This document shows, one piece after another, positions 37,832 through 46,569 of a stretch of DNA of 64,000 nucleotides (within the stretch, counting starts at the first letter, position 1; each line of letters starts with the position of its first letter). The notes beneath the pieces are model-generated. The model saw nothing but the letters and a program-made list of their open reading frames with translations, had not been told where the DNA came from and searched no databases. Made by a program: the position numbers and the translations under genes. This DNA comes from JAGNLM01 sp964439835. GTDB taxonomy: Bacteria; Pseudomonadota; Gammaproteobacteria; JAABTG01. Where the stretch lies: NCBI GenBank assembly GCA_964439835.1, contig CAYTPQ010000002.1, forward strand, positions 1-64,000. Reading direction: 5' to 3'.

Positions 37832-38527
37832 GTGCAAGGAGAAAGGGGGCCCGGTGCCCACCATCGCCTCGGAGGCGGTAGCGGCGGTCGACGTCGCCCC
37901 TGGCGGGTGCCGCGGCGACCCGGTTCGCGGTGCCTGCCCCTCATCGCGGTCCTGCTCGCGCTGGCGGGCTGCGCCAGCGCGCCGCCGAAGGCGGTGGACA
38001 ACGCTTGCGCGATCTTCCGGGAGAAGCCGGACTGGTGGGAGGCCGCTCGCGAGTCCGAAGAGAAGTGGGGCACCTCCGTCGCCCTACAGCTCGCCATCGT
38101 CCGTCAGGAGTCGAGCTTCCGTGAGGACGCCAAGCCGCCCCGCGACACGCTGCTGGGCATCCCGATGTGGTGGCGGGTCTCGAGCGCCTACGGCTATGCG
38201 CAGGTGAAGGACGAGACCTGGGACTGGTACCGGGACAAGACCGGCAACCGCTGGGCCGACCGCGACGACTTCGAGGACGTGGTCGACTTCATCGGCTGGT
38301 ACGCGGACGTGAGTCAACGCACGCTGGGAATCCCCAAGTCCGACGCCTACAACCAGTACCTCGCCTACCACGAGGGGCACGGGGGCTGGAAACGCAAGAG
38401 CTACCGGGAAAAGGCCTGGTTGGTCGACGTCGCCCGAAAGGTGGATCGCTACGCCCGTACCTATGGGGATCAGATCCGCACCTGCCGCAAGCAGCTCGAC
38501 GACGAACGGGGCTGGTGGCCGTTGTAG
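37832..38527 (+). CDS. SLT-like transglycosylase lipoprotein
   Basis: A 231-residue protein with a lysozyme/SLT-like core: AIVRQESSFREDA (catalytic Glu), then SAYGYAQVKDETWDWYR and YLAYHEGHGGWKRKSY. The lipobox is LAGC near residue 47, after an unusually long Gly/Arg-rich N-region. GTG at 37832 has GAGAGG 5 nt upstream; GTG at 37907 would give a normal 22-residue lipoprotein signal but has no ribosome-binding site. A family of hypothetical EmtA-like lipoproteins has this layout. Confidence 0.75.
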   Translation: MQGERGPGAHHRLGGGSGGRRRPWRVPRRPGSRCLPLIAVLLALAGCASAPPKAVDNACAIFREKPDWWEAARESEEKWGTSVALQLAIVRQESSFREDAKPPRDTLLGIPMWWRVSSAYGYAQVKDETWDWYRDKTGNRWADRDDFEDVVDFIGWYADVSQRTLGIPKSDAYNQYLAYHEGHGGWKRKSYREKAWLVDVARKVDRYARTYGDQIRTCRKQLDDERGWWPL

Positions 38528-38615
38528 GGCGGGGAGGCGTTCGCCACCGGCGTTCGGGCAAAGACCACCACCGCGAGGCCTCTCGTTGGCCGTGCGCATC
38601 ACATTGGGCGGTGCC

Positions 38616-39350
38616 TCAGGTCCCCAGGTATGCCTCCTTGACCCGGGGGTCTGCGAGCAGCTCCCGGCCGCTGCCGGCGAGGGTCACGGCGCCAGTCTCC
38701 AGGACATAGGCGCGGGAGGCGATGTGGAGCGCCATGTTGGCGTTCTGCTCCACCAGCAGCACCGTGGTGCCGGCGCGGTTGATCTCCTGGACGACCCGGA
38801 AGATCTCCTGGACCAGGCGCGGCGACAGGCCCATGGACGGCTCGTCGAGCAGCAGCAGCCGGCCGCGGCTCATCAGCGCCCGGGCCACCGCCAGCATCTG
38901 CTGCTCGCCGCCGGACAGTGTGCCGCCCGGCTGCTGCAGACGCTCCCGGAGCCGCGGGAAGATGCCGAGCACCCGCTCGAAGTCCGCCTCGATCCCGTCG
39001 CGGTCGCTGCGCTGCCAGGTGGCGAGGCGCAGGTTCTCGCGCACGGTCAGGTTGCCGAAGATCCCGCGCCCCTCGGGCACGTGGGCGATACCCAGGCCGA
39101 CAATCCGGTGTGCCGGCACCCGCTGCAGGTCCCGGCCCTCGAAACGGACCGTGCCGGTGTAGGGCGTGAGGCCGGAGATCGCCCGCAGCACGGAGGTCTT
39201 GCCGGCGCCGTTGGCGCCGACCAAGGTGACGATCTCGCCGGGGTGCACCGTGAAGGAGACCCCGTGTAGGGCGCGGATGCCGTCGTAGTGGACCTCGAGG
39301 TCGCGGACCTCCAGCTGCGGCGCCTCGCGAGCCACCGGAACGGTGCTCAC
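38616..39350 (-). CDS. livF: branched-chain amino acid ABC transporter ATPase LivF
   Basis: A 244-residue ATPase of the HAAT import family: Walker A GANGAGKTS, signature LSGGEQQMLAVARAL, Walker B LLLLDEPSMGLSP, H-loop LVEQN. LivF-type features are HVPEGRGIFGNLTVREN and SRAYVLETG. It starts with GTG at 39350, overlapping the livG stop as GTGA. It is the last gene of livKHMGF. Confidence 0.93.
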   Translation of the reverse strand: MSTVPVAREAPQLEVRDLEVHYDGIRALHGVSFTVHPGEIVTLVGANGAGKTSVLRAISGLTPYTGTVRFEGRDLQRVPAHRIVGLGIAHVPEGRGIFGNLTVRENLRLATWQRSDRDGIEADFERVLGIFPRLRERLQQPGGTLSGGEQQMLAVARALMSRGRLLLLDEPSMGLSPRLVQEIFRVVQEINRAGTTVLLVEQNANMALHIASRAYVLETGAVTLAGSGRELLADPRVKEAYLGT

Positions 39351-40117
39351 GTCGCCGGCCCCTCGCCGAGGTAGGCCTCCAGCACCCGCGGGTCGTTGCG
39401 GATCGCCTCCGGCGGCCCTTCGGCGAGCGTGACGCCGAAGTCCAGCACCTGGATGCGCTCGCAGATCCCCATCACCAGCTTCATCTGGTGCTCGATCAGC
39501 AGGATCGTCAGGCGGAACTCCCGCCGGATCCACTGGATGAACTCCATCAGCCGATCGATCTCGTTGGGGTTCATCCCCGCCGCCGGCTCGTCCAGCAGCA
39601 GGAGCTCCGGGCCGATGGCGAGGGCGCGGGCGATCTCCAGCCGCCGCTGCAGCCCGTAGGGCAGGTTGCGGGCCGTCTCGCCGGCCAGCCGTTCCAGCTG
39701 GAAGATCGAGAGCAGCCTCCGCGCGTTCTCGGCGATGCGCCGCTCCTCGCGCCGGTAGCGGCCGAGGTGCAGCACGGCCTCCAGCGGCGTGTAGCGGACC
39801 TGGGCGTAGTGGGCGATGCGCACGTTGTCCAGCACCGAGAGGTCGCGGAACAGGCGGATGTTCTGGAACGTGCGTCCGATGCGCAGCGCCGTGATCTGGT
39901 GCGGGGTCTTGCCGACCAGCTCCGTGCCCTTGAAGCGGATGCTGCCCGCGGTCGCCCGGTAGACGCCGGTGATGAGATTGAAGATCGTGGTCTTGCCGGC
40001 ACCGTTGGGGCCGATCAGGCCCATCAGCTCGCCCTCGGCGAGCGCCAGGTTGAAGTCGGCGACCGCGCGCAGGCCGCCGAAGGAGTGCTGGACGTCAGCG
40101 GCGGTGAGCAGCGCCAT
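39347..40117 (-). CDS. livG: branched-chain amino acid ABC transporter ATPase LivG
   Basis: A 256-residue ATPase: Walker A GPNGAGKTTIFNLITG, Walker B LLLLDEPAAGMNPNE, and the LivG-specific IGRTFQNIRLFRDLSVLDNV. The signature is LPYGLQRRLEIARAL, as usual for LivG. The start overlaps livM by 23 bp. It pairs with LivF to drive uptake through LivH/LivM. Confidence 0.93.
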   Translation of the reverse strand: MALLTAADVQHSFGGLRAVADFNLALAEGELMGLIGPNGAGKTTIFNLITGVYRATAGSIRFKGTELVGKTPHQITALRIGRTFQNIRLFRDLSVLDNVRIAHYAQVRYTPLEAVLHLGRYRREERRIAENARRLLSIFQLERLAGETARNLPYGLQRRLEIARALAIGPELLLLDEPAAGMNPNEIDRLMEFIQWIRREFRLTILLIEHQMKLVMGICERIQVLDFGVTLAEGPPEAIRNDPRVLEAYLGEGPAT

Positions 40118-41201
40118 CGGTGTGGGCTCCCGTCGGGGCGGGGCGGCGGTGGGCCTCGCGGTCGAGCCGCGGGACGAACCCGCGGTACTCCCGCAGCCCC
40201 ATGATCCCGCGCGGCCAGTACAGCATCACCAGCACCAGGGCGAGCGGCATGATCACCATCCGCCACACGCCCAGGTGGCGGATGAAGTGCTCGTTGAGCG
40301 GGTCGAAGACGACGGCCGGCAGCCACGACAGCAACGCCGCCACCGTCGACGGACGCAAGATCTCCAGCAGCACGGTGTACAGCGTCGCGCCGATGATCGA
40401 CCCGCCGATGGAGGCGATGCCCCCGAGGTAGACCATGATCAGGATGTCGGTGGTCTTGATCACGTCGAACACCCGCGGGCTGATGAACTGCAGCAGGTGC
40501 GCGAACAGCGCGCCGGCGACGCCGGCGCAGAACGAGGAGAGCGCGAAGGCGAGGAACTTGACCCGCCGTGTGTGCACGCTCATCAGCTCGCTCGCGATCT
40601 CGTCCTCGCGCACCGCCAGCACCCCGCGGCCGTAGTTGGAATAGACGAAGTTGCGGATCGCCCAGACCAGGGCGACGGTCCAGAAGAATACCCAGGGCAG
40701 CGTCGTCAGCCGCGGGATCCCCGGGATCCCGCGCGGACCGCCGATGGCGTCGATGTTCTCGATCACCGATTTCACGATCATCAGGAAGGCCAACGTGATG
40801 ATCGCCAGATAGTCGCCGCGGACCTTGAACGAGGGCACCGCCACCAGCAGACCGAGCAGGGCGGCCGCAAGCCCGCCGGCCAGCACCGCGACCGGGAACA
40901 GCCCGGGATACGCCGCCACCGGCAGCACCTTCATAGTCAGCAGCGCCGCGGTGTAGGCGCCGACCGCCATGAACCCGGCGTGGGCTAGGGAGAACTCGCC
41001 CATGTAACCGTTCACCAGGTTCAGGCTGACGGCCAGAATGATGTTGATGCCGACATACATCAGCACCAGCTGCACGTACTTGTTGAGCAGGCCGTACTCG
41101 GGGATGGCGAAGGACAGCCCGAAGCCGGTGAGCAGCAGGGCCGGCAGCAGCCAGCGCTGGTCCAGCAGCCAGTTCCAGTGCCGCCGTAGGAGGGCGCTCA
41201 T
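40095..41201 (-). CDS. livM: branched-chain amino acid ABC transporter permease LivM
   Basis: A 368-residue permease with about 10 membrane helices. It carries VNGYMGEFSLAHAGFMAVGAY near 70-90 and the coupling-helix region FALSSFCAGVAGALFAHLL near 216-234. It overlaps livH by ATGA and livG by 23 bp. Confidence 0.92.
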   Translation of the reverse strand: MSALLRRHWNWLLDQRWLLPALLLTGFGLSFAIPEYGLLNKYVQLVLMYVGINIILAVSLNLVNGYMGEFSLAHAGFMAVGAYTAALLTMKVLPVAAYPGLFPVAVLAGGLAAALLGLLVAVPSFKVRGDYLAIITLAFLMIVKSVIENIDAIGGPRGIPGIPRLTTLPWVFFWTVALVWAIRNFVYSNYGRGVLAVREDEIASELMSVHTRRVKFLAFALSSFCAGVAGALFAHLLQFISPRVFDVIKTTDILIMVYLGGIASIGGSIIGATLYTVLLEILRPSTVAALLSWLPAVVFDPLNEHFIRHLGVWRMVIMPLALVLVMLYWPRGIMGLREYRGFVPRLDREAHRRPAPTGAHTDGAAHRR

Positions 41202-42085
41202 ACCTTCTGGATGCGGGGCTGGCCGAGGATGCCGTAGGGGCGGATCAGGATCAGCAGCAAGAGCAGCGAGAAGGCGACGAAGTCCCGGTAGGTGGAGGGA
41301 AAGAACGCCGCGACCATGATCTCGACCCCGCCCAGGATGAAGGCCCCGAGCATCGCCCCGCGCACGTTGCCAATCCCGCCCACCACCGCGGAGATGAAGG
41401 CCTTCCAGCCGATCATGATGCCCATGTAGGGGTCGATCACGGGGTAGGCGAGGGCGTACATCGTGCCGGCGGCGCCCGCGAGCCCAGCGCCGATGGCGAA
41501 GGTGATGGAGATGACCGTGTTCACCGGTACACCCATCAGTGGAACGAAGGTCCGGTCCCAGGAGATCGCGCGCATCGCCACGCCGACCGGCGTGCGGTGC
41601 ACCACGTAGTCCAGCACCAGCATCAACCCGAGCGACAGGAAGATGATGATCACCTGGAGCGAGGAGAGGGACACGCCACCCAAGTCCCAGGTCACGCCCT
41701 CCAGGAGCGGCGGCACGTTCTTGGGGTAGGGCGCGAGGGCTAGGGTGAAGTTCTCCAGGAACAGCCCCACGCCGAGTGCGGTGATGACGGCGGAGACGCG
41801 CGGTGCATTGCGCAGGGGCTTGTACGCCAGACGCTCGATCAGCACCCCCAGGAGGGCGGTACCGAGGATCGTCAGCAGCAGAGTCGGTACGAACGGCAGG
41901 CCCAGGTAGACCGCGGCGAGGAAACAGAGGAAGGCCCCGACCATGAACACGTCGCCGTGGGCGAAGTTGATCATGGTCAGGATGCCGTAGACCATGGTGT
42001 ACCCGAGCGCGATCAGCGCGTAGATGCTGCCGAGCTGCAGGGCGTTCAGGACCTGCTGCAGCCAGTAGATCAGCGCGTCGGTCAC
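41198..42085 (-). CDS. livH: branched-chain amino acid ABC transporter permease LivH
   Basis: A 295-residue permease with about 8 helices: LQLGSIYALIALGYTMVYGI near 17-36, FAHGDVFMVGAF, and GIGNVRGAMLGAFILGGVE. The start is GTG at 42085, 23 bp after livK. It overlaps livM by ATGA. Confidence 0.92.
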   Translation of the reverse strand: MTDALIYWLQQVLNALQLGSIYALIALGYTMVYGILTMINFAHGDVFMVGAFLCFLAAVYLGLPFVPTLLLTILGTALLGVLIERLAYKPLRNAPRVSAVITALGVGLFLENFTLALAPYPKNVPPLLEGVTWDLGGVSLSSLQVIIIFLSLGLMLVLDYVVHRTPVGVAMRAISWDRTFVPLMGVPVNTVISITFAIGAGLAGAAGTMYALAYPVIDPYMGIMIGWKAFISAVVGGIGNVRGAMLGAFILGGVEIMVAAFFPSTYRDFVAFSLLLLLILIRPYGILGQPRIQKV

Positions 42086-42108
42086 GGCCGTCGCCTATCG
42101 GGCACCCA

Positions 42109-43266
42109 TCACGGGCTCGCGTTGGCGTAGAAGCGGAACTTGCCGTCCTGGATCTGCAGGATCACCGCGCTCTTTACGGGGTCACGGGAGTCGGCGCGGA
42201 ACTGCATGTCGCCCGTGACCCCCCGATACTCCGAGAGCGTCGACAGCGCTGCGCGCACGGCCTCGCGGTCGGCCTTGCCGGCGCTCTGGATCGCCCCGAA
42301 CAGCAGGCCGAAGGCGTCGTAGGTGAGCGCCGCCACGTCGTCCGGCTTGGCGCCGTAGGTCTTCTCGTAGTTCTCCAGGAATTTGCGCGCCGCCGGCGCC
42401 GCGTTGTCGGCCGAGTAGTGGGTGCTGAAGAAGTAGCCGTTCAGGTCGGCGCCACCCAGCTTAAGCAGCTCGTCGCTCCCCCAGGAGTCGCTGCCGATGA
42501 ACGGGACGTCGATGCCCAGGCGCTTGGCCTGCTGCACCTGCAGCGGCACCTCACTGTAGTAGTTGGGCAGGAAGATCACCTCCGGCTTGGCGTCCTTGAT
42601 CTTGGTGAGCTGGGCCGAGAAGTCCTTGTCGCCGGTGGTGTAGGTCTCGAAGGCGACGACCTTGCCGCCGAGCCGCTCGTAGCTGGCCTTGAACACCTCG
42701 GCGATGCCCTTGTTGTAGTCGGAGGCTACGTCGTAGAGCACTGCGGCGCGCCGGGCCTTCAGGTTCTCCAGGGCGAAGCGGGCCAGCAGGCCGCCCTGGA
42801 ACGGGTCGATGAAGCAGGCGCGGAAGACGTACTCCTTGGGCTTGCCGGTGCTGGCGTCCAGCGTGGTCTTCGGGTTGGTCGACCAGGGCGTGATCAGGAC
42901 CGTGTTCGAGCTCTCGGCGATCTCCGCGGCCGGGATGGCGTAGCGGCTCGCGTTGGGGCCGACGATGGCCAGCACCTCGTCCTGGGTGATCAGCTTCTGG
43001 GCGGCCACCGCGGACTGGTCCGCCTTGCCGGCGTTGTCCTCGACGACCAGCTTGAGCTTCACCCGCTCGCCCCCGATCGGCAGGCCGCCGGCGGCGTTGA
43101 CCTCATCCACTGCCATCTGGGCCGCGTTGCGACAGGAGGCGCCGACCGCCGGCATGTCGCCGGTCAGCTCGGCGATCACACCCAGCTTGAGCGAGCGATC
43201 GGCGTCGCAGGACGCGATGCCAACGGTGGCCAGCAGGGTGAGCAGGAGCGAGAGCGTCTTCTTCAT
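42109..43266 (-). CDS. livK: branched-chain amino acid-type substrate-binding lipoprotein
   Basis: A 385-residue periplasmic-binding protein of the LivK/BraC family. The signal ends near VGIASCDAD, where Cys20 may be lipidated. The mature protein has LKLGVIAELTGDMPAVGASC, then VGPNASRYAIPAAEIAES and VFRACFIDPFQG, typical of the fold. Substrate may be branched-chain amino acids, though family members also bind amides and aromatic compounds. The ATG at 43266 has GAAGGA 7 nt upstream. First liv gene, 25 bp after the XkdW-like gene. Confidence 0.9.
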   Translation of the reverse strand: MKKTLSLLLTLLATVGIASCDADRSLKLGVIAELTGDMPAVGASCRNAAQMAVDEVNAAGGLPIGGERVKLKLVVEDNAGKADQSAVAAQKLITQDEVLAIVGPNASRYAIPAAEIAESSNTVLITPWSTNPKTTLDASTGKPKEYVFRACFIDPFQGGLLARFALENLKARRAAVLYDVASDYNKGIAEVFKASYERLGGKVVAFETYTTGDKDFSAQLTKIKDAKPEVIFLPNYYSEVPLQVQQAKRLGIDVPFIGSDSWGSDELLKLGGADLNGYFFSTHYSADNAAPAARKFLENYEKTYGAKPDDVAALTYDAFGLLFGAIQSAGKADREAVRAALSTLSEYRGVTGDMQFRADSRDPVKSAVILQIQDGKFRFYANASP

Positions 43267-43291
43267 CGTCTTGTCCTTCCTCTGCGAGCCG

Positions 43292-43810
43292 TCAGCAGTG
43301 GCCCGGTTTGGGGTGCCGGCCCTTGACCTCGGCGATGCGCGCGTCGATCGCGGCGAGTTCACTGGTGTCGCCCTGGCGGGCTTTGTATAGGGCGTCGAGC
43401 TGGTCCCCGATCGACGGGTACTCCGCCTCCCGAGCCTCTCGGTACGCCTGATGCTGCTGCTCCTCGCGGTACTCGGCCATGGCCGACGCCAGCTCCTCGG
43501 CGGTGGGCGCGGGGGTGGGCAGCAGCCACTCGGCGATGGCGAGTCCCCCGGCGTCCTTCTTGACTTGAAAGTCGAGGCCCACCCGCGCGTTCGGGTACAG
43601 GCGGTGGATGGCGCCGCAGAACTCGCGGTGCGCGCGGGTCTCCGGCACCGGCCGCAGGGGGGCCTCGCGGTCGGTGGCCTTTTCCGCGCGCTCCAGCGCA
43701 TCGATGCGCGACTGCTGGGAGCGGGAGGCCATGAAGGTGACGACGCCCAGCAACACGGCGAGCAGCATCACCACGCTGATGGCGCTAAGGGTGAAGGCAT
43801 CAAGGGACAT
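43292..43810 (-). CDS. membrane-anchored phage XkdW-like protein
   Basis: A 172-residue protein with one N-terminal membrane helix (about 5-27, FTLSAISVVMLLAVLLGVVTF) and a short coiled region. A soluble domain matches the pattern I know from phage XkdW proteins: AIHRLYPNARVGLDFQVKKD, then AIAEWLLPTPAPTAEELASA, and a tail-fibre-type ending with YPSIGDQLDALYKARQGD. No other phage gene is near, so this looks like a domesticated phage domain given a membrane anchor. GGAGGG precedes the ATG at 43810. It lies 25 bp upstream of livK, so they may be cotranscribed. Confidence 0.7.
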   Translation of the reverse strand: MSLDAFTLSAISVVMLLAVLLGVVTFMASRSQQSRIDALERAEKATDREAPLRPVPETRAHREFCGAIHRLYPNARVGLDFQVKKDAGGLAIAEWLLPTPAPTAEELASAMAEYREEQQHQAYREAREAEYPSIGDQLDALYKARQGDTSELAAIDARIAEVKGRHPKPGHC

Positions 43811-43972
43811 CGCACGGCCCTCCTGTAACTTTCCGATACGGCCCGGGGACGTCCCGGCGGACCGCGGACACGCAAGCTTTGCCGACCGCGCTGCGAGCGT
43901 CAACGCACGGGAGCTGTGCGGGTCAATACCGGGATCCTGCTTGAGGACTGTCACGACGATTTCTTCACGGGC

Positions 43973-45016
43973 TCAGGCGAGACTCACGCCGAGGAGCTTG
44001 CCGATGGCGTAGGTGACCGCGCCGGCCCCGCCGCCGATGAGCAGCATCCGCAGGCCGCCGGTGAGGGCCCCGCGGCCGGTGAACAGGCTCAGGGTGGCGC
44101 CCACGGCGAAGAGGGCGATCCCGGCCAGACCGGCGGCGGCCAGCACCGACCAGGGACCGAGGCCGAGGAGGAACGGTAGCAGGGGAACCACGCCACCGAC
44201 CGCGAACGAGGCGAACGATGAGGCCGCCGCGCCCCAGGCCGAGCCGAGCTCCTCCGGGTTCAGACCAAGCTCCTCCCGGGCCAGCACGTCGAGGGCGTGC
44301 TCCGGCTCCTTCAACATCTCCGTGGCCAGCTCCCGGGCCCGCGCCAGCGGCAGGCCCCGGGTGTGGTAGATGAGGGCGAGCTCCTCCGCCTCCTCCTCGG
44401 GGTAGGCCGCGACCTCTTCGCGCTCGAGCCCGATCTGATACTCGTAGAGCTCGCGCTGGGAGCGCATGGAGACATACTCGCCCGCGGCCATGGAGAAGGC
44501 CCCCGCGAGCAGACCCGCGACCCCCGTGACCAGGATGAGGCCCGGGTCCGGCGTGGCCCCGGCCACGCCCATCACCAGGCTCGTGGTCGAGACCAGGCCG
44601 TCGTTGACCCCGAACACCGCCGCCCGCAGGTTGCCGCCGGAGGTGGTTGCGCGGTGGCGCGGCTCGCCGACCTGCTCGACCGACAGCGGCATCGCGTGGC
44701 CGAGGTGCAAGGGCAGGCCCTGGTAGGTCGAGAGCCCGCGGACCTTGAGCGCCGCGAGCACCTGGCGCGCGGCCCGGGGACCCACCAGCCCGGCGAGCCG
44801 TGCCCCCACCCGTGCCCGCAGCCCCGGCCGAAAGTCGGCCGGCACGGACTCCCCGCGCAGCGCTGCCTGGGTCGCCCAGACCCGGGACTGGGCCTCGGCC
44901 GCGTCGGCGAGCTGGGCGAACAGCTCGCGCTGCTTCGGGTCCCGCTCGGCCTCGGTGAGCCGCCGGTAGAGCCAGGCGGACTGCTTCTCCTCTCGCCAGC
45001 CTGCGAGCGCGGACAT
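43973..45016 (-). CDS. VIT1/CCC1-family iron/manganese transporter with ferritin-like N-domain
   Basis: A 347-residue protein. Residues 1-95 form a ferritin-like four-helix segment (EEKQSAWLYRRLTEAERDPK; ELFAQLADAAEAQSRVWA), in which the expected ExxH of the second pair is EAQS. Residues 125-345 are a VIT transporter with NLRAAVFGVNDGLVSTTSLV, SMAAGEYVSMRSQRELYE, and five helices. Family members export Fe2+ or Mn2+ from the cytosol. The gene is followed at its start, with an 11-bp gap, by the EamA-like gene. Confidence 0.87.
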   Translation of the reverse strand: MSALAGWREEKQSAWLYRRLTEAERDPKQRELFAQLADAAEAQSRVWATQAALRGESVPADFRPGLRARVGARLAGLVGPRAARQVLAALKVRGLSTYQGLPLHLGHAMPLSVEQVGEPRHRATTSGGNLRAAVFGVNDGLVSTTSLVMGVAGATPDPGLILVTGVAGLLAGAFSMAAGEYVSMRSQRELYEYQIGLEREEVAAYPEEEAEELALIYHTRGLPLARARELATEMLKEPEHALDVLAREELGLNPEELGSAWGAAASSFASFAVGGVVPLLPFLLGLGPWSVLAAAGLAGIALFAVGATLSLFTGRGALTGGLRMLLIGGGAGAVTYAIGKLLGVSLA

Positions 45017-45027
45017 GTCTTCGTCTG

Positions 45028-45438
45028 CTAGCTGCTGACCAGCACGATGGCGACCAGTCCTAGGGCGATGCCGAGGGCCTGGCGCAGGGTGAGGGGCTCG
45101 TGCAGGAAGACGGAGGCGAGGCCCACCGTCAGCACCGGATAAAGCGCCGTGACGGTCGCAATCACCGCTACCGGGCCGCGCACCACCGCGTACAGGTAGG
45201 CGAGCGCCCCTCCGACGCCGAGAACGCCGGTCAGCACCGCCAGTCCGACGCCGCGGGGGTCGGCAGCCGGCCGGAATCCGAGCACGGCGAGGGCCGCGAA
45301 GGCGACGACCAGGCCGCCGAGGGCGTGGTAGACGATGGCGCTGGCCGGGTCGACGTAGCGGGTCGTGAGCTTGGGCAGGAAGGCCCAGATCCCCCAGAGC
45401 AGGAAGGCCAACGCAGCGGGGGCGACCCAGGCGGCCAC
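45028..45438 (-). CDS. half-size EamA/DMT-superfamily transporter
   Basis: A 136-residue protein with four to five hydrophobic segments, equal to one EamA repeat: APAALAFLLWGIWAFLPKL at the N-terminus and TALYPVLTVGLASVFLHEPL near the end. Single-repeat members are presumed to work as dimers. The start is GTG at 45438. It is 7 bp from the zinc-ribbon gene upstream and 11 bp from the VIT gene downstream, so a three-gene unit is likely. Confidence 0.82.
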   Translation of the reverse strand: MAAWVAPAALAFLLWGIWAFLPKLTTRYVDPASAIVYHALGGLVVAFAALAVLGFRPAADPRGVGLAVLTGVLGVGGALAYLYAVVRGPVAVIATVTALYPVLTVGLASVFLHEPLTLRQALGIALGLVAIVLVSS

Positions 45439-45445
45439 GGGCCCC

Positions 45446-45874
45446 TCAACCGTCCTTCGCCGGCGACGCGAACAGGCGTTCCAGGGCCTCGCGCGCGGCG
45501 TCCGCCTCGCCGGGTGTCGCCTCCCGGCTCGCGGGACCCGGGGCTGTAGCTGGGCTGGCGCTCGGCGCGCCGCTGACCCCGAACAGGGCCTCCAGCGCCT
45601 CGCGCGCGGCCGCTCCCGGGTCCGCGGCCCGGTTCGGGCCGGCGCCGGCCCGCTCCTGGAACCAGTCGCAGAAGTTGGACCGCTCCTTGTCCTTGACCTC
45701 CTCGGCCACCGGCTCCCGGCAGGCTTTCGAGACCCGCGGGTCGAAGTGCCGGCACATCCGGCAGACGTGCAGGTCGGCGCGGCAGGACGGGCACTCCTCG
45801 CGCCGGCCGAAGGACCGTGGCAGCCCCTCCAGGCTCGCGCCGCACTTCCAGCAGACCCGGCCTTCAGGCGTCAC
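45446..45874 (-). CDS. zinc-ribbon protein of unknown function
   Basis: A 142-residue protein with a Cys-rich N-terminal half: CWKCG, CPSC and CRMC pairs followed by a single Cys in SKACREP and one in NFCDWF. The spacing suits one or two zinc sites. The C-terminal half has two AREALExLF repeats joined by an Ala/Pro linker. I know conserved hypothetical proteins with this layout but no function. The start is GTG. Confidence 0.72.
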   Translation of the reverse strand: MTPEGRVCWKCGASLEGLPRSFGRREECPSCRADLHVCRMCRHFDPRVSKACREPVAEEVKDKERSNFCDWFQERAGAGPNRAADPGAAAREALEALFGVSGAPSASPATAPGPASREATPGEADAAREALERLFASPAKDG

Positions 45875-46002
45875 GGCGATTCACCTCCGGTCCGGGATAC
45901 TACCAGGCCCGGGGTGGTGCCGTGCTCCCACCGCCATGACCCGGTGCCTCATCCCGTGATGATCTGCCCTGGGGGAGGTGTGCCCCGCGCCGATTCTGCG
46001 CG

Positions 46003-46569
46003 TCAGCCCAGATCGTCGGGGCGGTCGAGGTCGCGCGCGCAGCCGGGGTCCGCGCTGGCGATTGCCGTGACGTCGGCCCGATGGGCCTCGACCAGCAACC
46101 GCGCGCCCCGGTCGCCCCGGAGCGCCGCGAGCTCGGGGCCGAAGCGCGCGGCGAAGCCGACCGGGTGGCCGGGCTGCCCGCGATAGGTCGGCCGGGCGAT
46201 GGCGGCGCCAGAGACCAGGGCCCGGGCCACGGCCACAACGGTCTCCGGCCGGACGAAGGGCATGTCGGCGAGCGCGACGACCCAGCCGGCCGCACCCGTG
46301 CTGGCGCGCACCCCGCAGGCCAGGCTGTGCCCCATCCCGACTGCGGCCTCCTGGCACTCGACGACCTCGGCCCCGCAGGCCCTTAGCTCGTCGGCCAGCC
46401 GGGCCGCGCCTGGCCGGACCACGGCGAGTACCCGTTCGAGGGCCGTCAGCAGCGTGCGGGCGCTGGCGGCCGCCATGGTCAGGCCGCCCGGCAGGGGCTC
46501 GAGCAGCTTGTCCCGCCCGAAGCGCGTCGCCGCGCCGCCCGCGAGCAGGATGCCGACGGGTCCTGTCAG
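46003..46569 (-). CDS. MobA/MocA-like molybdenum cofactor nucleotidyltransferase, probable CTG start
   Basis: A 188-residue protein if translated from CTG at 46569. It carries the nucleotide-binding motif GILLAGGAATRFGRDK at 5-20, VVALADMPFV and GQPGHPVGF, all typical of MocA/MobA-like cytidylyl- or guanylyltransferases that mature molybdopterin for hydroxylases. The first ATG is at 46476, which would delete the essential LAGG motif. No ATG, GTG or TTG lies upstream in frame. CTG at 46569-46567 overlaps the iorB-type stop as CTGA, mirroring the GTGA and ATGA overlaps elsewhere here. It lies directly downstream of the molybdenum hydroxylase it should serve. Confidence 0.75.
   Translation of the reverse strand: MTGPVGILLAGGAATRFGRDKLLEPLPGGLTMAAASARTLLTALERVLAVVRPGAARLADELRACGAEVVECQEAAVGMGHSLACGVRASTGAAGWVVALADMPFVRPETVVAVARALVSGAAIARPTYRGQPGHPVGFAARFGPELAALRGDRGARLLVEAHRADVTAIASADPGCARDLDRPDDLG

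Noticed and set aside
43292..43810. A prophage remnant around the XkdW-like gene
   Set aside because: Neighbours are liv and VIT genes, with no integrase, capsid, tail or att-like repeats nearby.
46003..46476. A truncated mobA-like pseudogene starting at ATG 46476
   Set aside because: The frame stays open upstream and encodes the missing nucleotide-binding motif, so a CTG start fits better than truncation.
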